DNA from: Deltaproteobacteria bacterium
Lineage (GTDB): Bacteria; SZUA-79; Acidulodesulfobacterales; Acidulodesulfobacteraceae
NCBI GenBank assembly: GCA_023381755.1
Contig: JAMCUF010000025.1
Coordinates: 1-40,238 of the forward strand
Direction of reading: 5' to 3'
Length of the DNA stretch: 40,238 nucleotides
Shown here piece after piece: positions 38,456 to 40,238 of the stretch (position 1 is its first letter; the number at the start of each line of letters is the position of its first letter). The translations under genes and the position numbers were made by a program. Below the pieces are notes generated by a model, which did not search any database, was not told the origin of the DNA, and saw only the letters and a program-made list of their open reading frames with translations.

Positions 38456-38492
38456 CCCAAATTTGCCGACGGTTTCTATCGGCAAATTTGGG
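38456..38492 (+). terminator. 14-bp perfect stem-loop (CCCAAATTTGCCGA / TCGGCAAATTTGGG)
   Basis: Directly read, 36 bp after the kinase stop codon; weak T-tract. Confidence 0.6.
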
Positions 38493-38587
38493 CTTATACC
38501 TTGATTGGACTATATAACCGGATAGTTGTATAATATAAAAATAAATGTATATTACTATAAATTAATAATAAGCTTGTCAAAAATTTG

Positions 38588-39247
38588 ATGATAAATGATA
38601 ACGGCAACGATAATCCCTTTGATACAAATTTATCGTTAGACGGCCGTCCAGGAGGGTTGGTTATCGCTGTTTCCGCGCCCTCAGGCGCCGGAAAAACCAC
38701 ACTTTGCAACATGCTTACAAGGGAATTTGCAGATATAAGGCCGAGCATTTCTTTCACCACAAGGAAAAAAAGAGCCGGTGAAATAGACGATGTCAGCTAT
38801 CATTTTATTAATGACGAAAACTTTGATAAAATGATAGCCGCCGGCGAATTTATAGAATGGGCCAGCGTCTTCGGCAAAAGGTATGGGACGGCGTATAAAT
38901 CCATTTCGGGCAATGATGCCGGTTATTTATATGATACCCTTTTGGAAATAGATGTCCAGGGTGTCGAGAAACTCATAGCATATTACAAAGACGCGGGTAA
39001 TCCCGGCAAATTAATTACTATATTCGTAAAACCGCCTTCGTATGCGGATTTAATAGATAGATTAAAAAAACGGGGCGGCATTAGTGATGAAGAGTTGAAA
39101 AACCGACTTGAGGTTTCTTATACCGAAATTAGAAAAAGCAATATTTACGATTATATAATAACAAATGACGATTTAGGCAGGTCGTATTTGAAATTAAAAT
39201 CCATTGTGGTTGCAGAAAGATGCAGGAATATAAATAAAAAAATATAA
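38588..39247 (+). CDS. gmk: Guanylate kinase (alternative TTG start 38585)
   Basis: VIAVSAPSGAGKTTLCNML, SISFTTRKKRAGEIDDVSYHFI, FIEWASVFGKRYGT, LLEIDVQGVEKL. Confidence 0.96.
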   Translation: MINDNGNDNPFDTNLSLDGRPGGLVIAVSAPSGAGKTTLCNMLTREFADIRPSISFTTRKKRAGEIDDVSYHFINDENFDKMIAAGEFIEWASVFGKRYGTAYKSISGNDAGYLYDTLLEIDVQGVEKLIAYYKDAGNPGKLITIFVKPPSYADLIDRLKKRGGISDEELKNRLEVSYTEIRKSNIYDYIITNDDLGRSYLKLKSIVVAERCRNINKKI

Positions 39248-39259
39248 AATTTAAAAATC

Positions 39260-39311
39260 GCGGCAAGCGCAGGCGTGGCGCCTGCGCGCTTCGTCTTAGT
39301 GATTTTGCCGC
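39260..39311. repeat. GC-rich nested hairpin between gmk and rpoZ
   Basis: GCGCAGGCG-tgg-CGCCTGCGC (39267-39287) inside outer arms GCGGCAA (39260-39266)/TTGCCGC (39305-39311). Confidence 0.65.
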
Positions 39312-39367
39312 ACTCGATTGAATTTTTAATAGTTTAAAAATATTTTCATTTTAAGGAGATAAATTAA

Positions 39368-39559
39368 ATGGCAAGGGTTACGATTGAAGATTGTTTGGTA
39401 AATGTAGAAAACAGGTTTGCGCTTGTCGTGATAGCCACTAAAAGGGCAAGGCAAATCCTTGAAGGCGCGCAGCCAAAAGTGGCAAGCAGAAATAAACCTG
39501 TAGTTATAGCTTTAAGGGAAATTGCACGGGGATATGTCAAAGTAAAACCGGCCGATTAA
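39368..39559 (+). CDS. rpoZ: DNA-directed RNA polymerase subunit omega
   Basis: [43 protein letters not shown]; between gmk and relA/spoT. Confidence 0.95.
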   Translation: MARVTIEDCLVNVENRFALVVIATKRARQILEGAQPKVASRNKPVVIALREIARGYVKVKPAD

Positions 39560-39586
39560 TTTATCTGCAGCATCTCAAATTATATT

Positions 39587-40238
39587 ATGAATAATCCATA
39601 TGACCAGCTTGTTACCGTTAACGCCCTAAGCGATTTTAATTCGCTAAATCTTCTGATAGAAGCATTTAGAAATAATATCAATAACATTTCGGATATCAAT
39701 ATAGACGATATTCACGACGAAAAACTTAAACTTTTCGAAAAGGCTTATAATTTTTCAAAAAGGGTTCATCGAGGACAAAAAAGGGATTCGGGAGAGCCAT
39801 ATTTAACGCATCCAATCGAAGTAGCAGCCATCGTGGCGGGACTGCGGATGGATTGCGCCTCAATTATCGCCGCCTTGCTTCACGACACCGTTGAAGATAC
39901 TTTGGCGACTTTAGACGACATAAAAAATGAATTTGGAGAAGAGGTTGCCACTGTAGTCGATGGCCTGACAAAGTTAGGAAGGCTATCTTTTAAAAGCTCG
40001 GAAGAGCTTGAAGCGGAAAACATCAGAAAAATGATTGTGGCAATGGCCAAGGATATCAGGGTTATAATAATAAAATTGGCCGACAGGCTCCATAATTTAC
40101 GGACACTTGACTTTCTGGCAAAGGAAAAACAGCTCAGGATAGCCCAGGAAACCCTCGATATTTACGCTCCTCTTGCAAACAGGCTGGGTATGTTTTTTAT
40201 AAAAAGCGAACTTGAGGATTTATCGTTTAAATATTTAA
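39587..40238 (+). CDS. RelA/SpoT family (p)ppGpp synthetase/hydrolase, 5' part, runs off the window end
   Basis: Not in the ORF track (no stop). HRGQKRDSGEPYLTHPIEVAAIVAGLRMD, ALLHDTVEDT, GLTKLGRL, KMIVAMAKDIRVIIIKLADRLHNLRTL: HD hydrolase domain. Confidence 0.95.
   Translation, partial: MNNPYDQLVTVNALSDFNSLNLLIEAFRNNINNISDINIDDIHDEKLKLFEKAYNFSKRVHRGQKRDSGEPYLTHPIEVAAIVAGLRMDCASIIAALLHDTVEDTLATLDDIKNEFGEEVATVVDGLTKLGRLSFKSSEELEAENIRKMIVAMAKDIRVIIIKLADRLHNLRTLDFLAKEKQLRIAQETLDIYAPLANRLGMFFIKSELEDLSFKYL

Overview
AT-rich, gene-dense bacterial chromosomal segment. The heptose-7-P kinase and GT9 heptosyltransferase-like genes indicate a Gram-negative, LPS-making organism; I cannot fix the taxon from this window. 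Most content is housekeeping: queC, pstC-pstA-pstB-phoU, two peptide-ABC permeases, dapF, a lytic transglycosylase, ligA, a YVTN beta-propeller protein followed by a UbiB-like kinase, glmU (split into two ORFs), glmS, a UvrD/PcrA helicase, gatC-gatA-gatB, mtnA, ilvE, a secreted DsrE-like protein, an LPS/glycan cluster, hldE1-like kinase, gmk, rpoZ and the 5' part of relA/spoT. No CRISPR array, rRNA, convincing tRNA or intact transposase was seen. The most interesting signals are non-coding or translational: (1) a G9 tract between a strong upstream Shine-Dalgarno/ATG and the annotated start of an orphan pilin-like gene, where G10 would fuse the frames, which suggests a phase-variation switch; (2) a four-unit 11-bp tandem array resembling Pho boxes upstream of a pst operon with no pstS; (3) divergent DppB/DppC-type permease genes with a perfect 14-bp hairpin between them; (4) a +1 frame split of glmU; (5) a nested stem with mutually exclusive pairings in the gatB-mtnA gap; (6) a ~100-bp inverted-repeat-bounded element with a solo end elsewhere. 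All remain hypotheses without searches or experiments.
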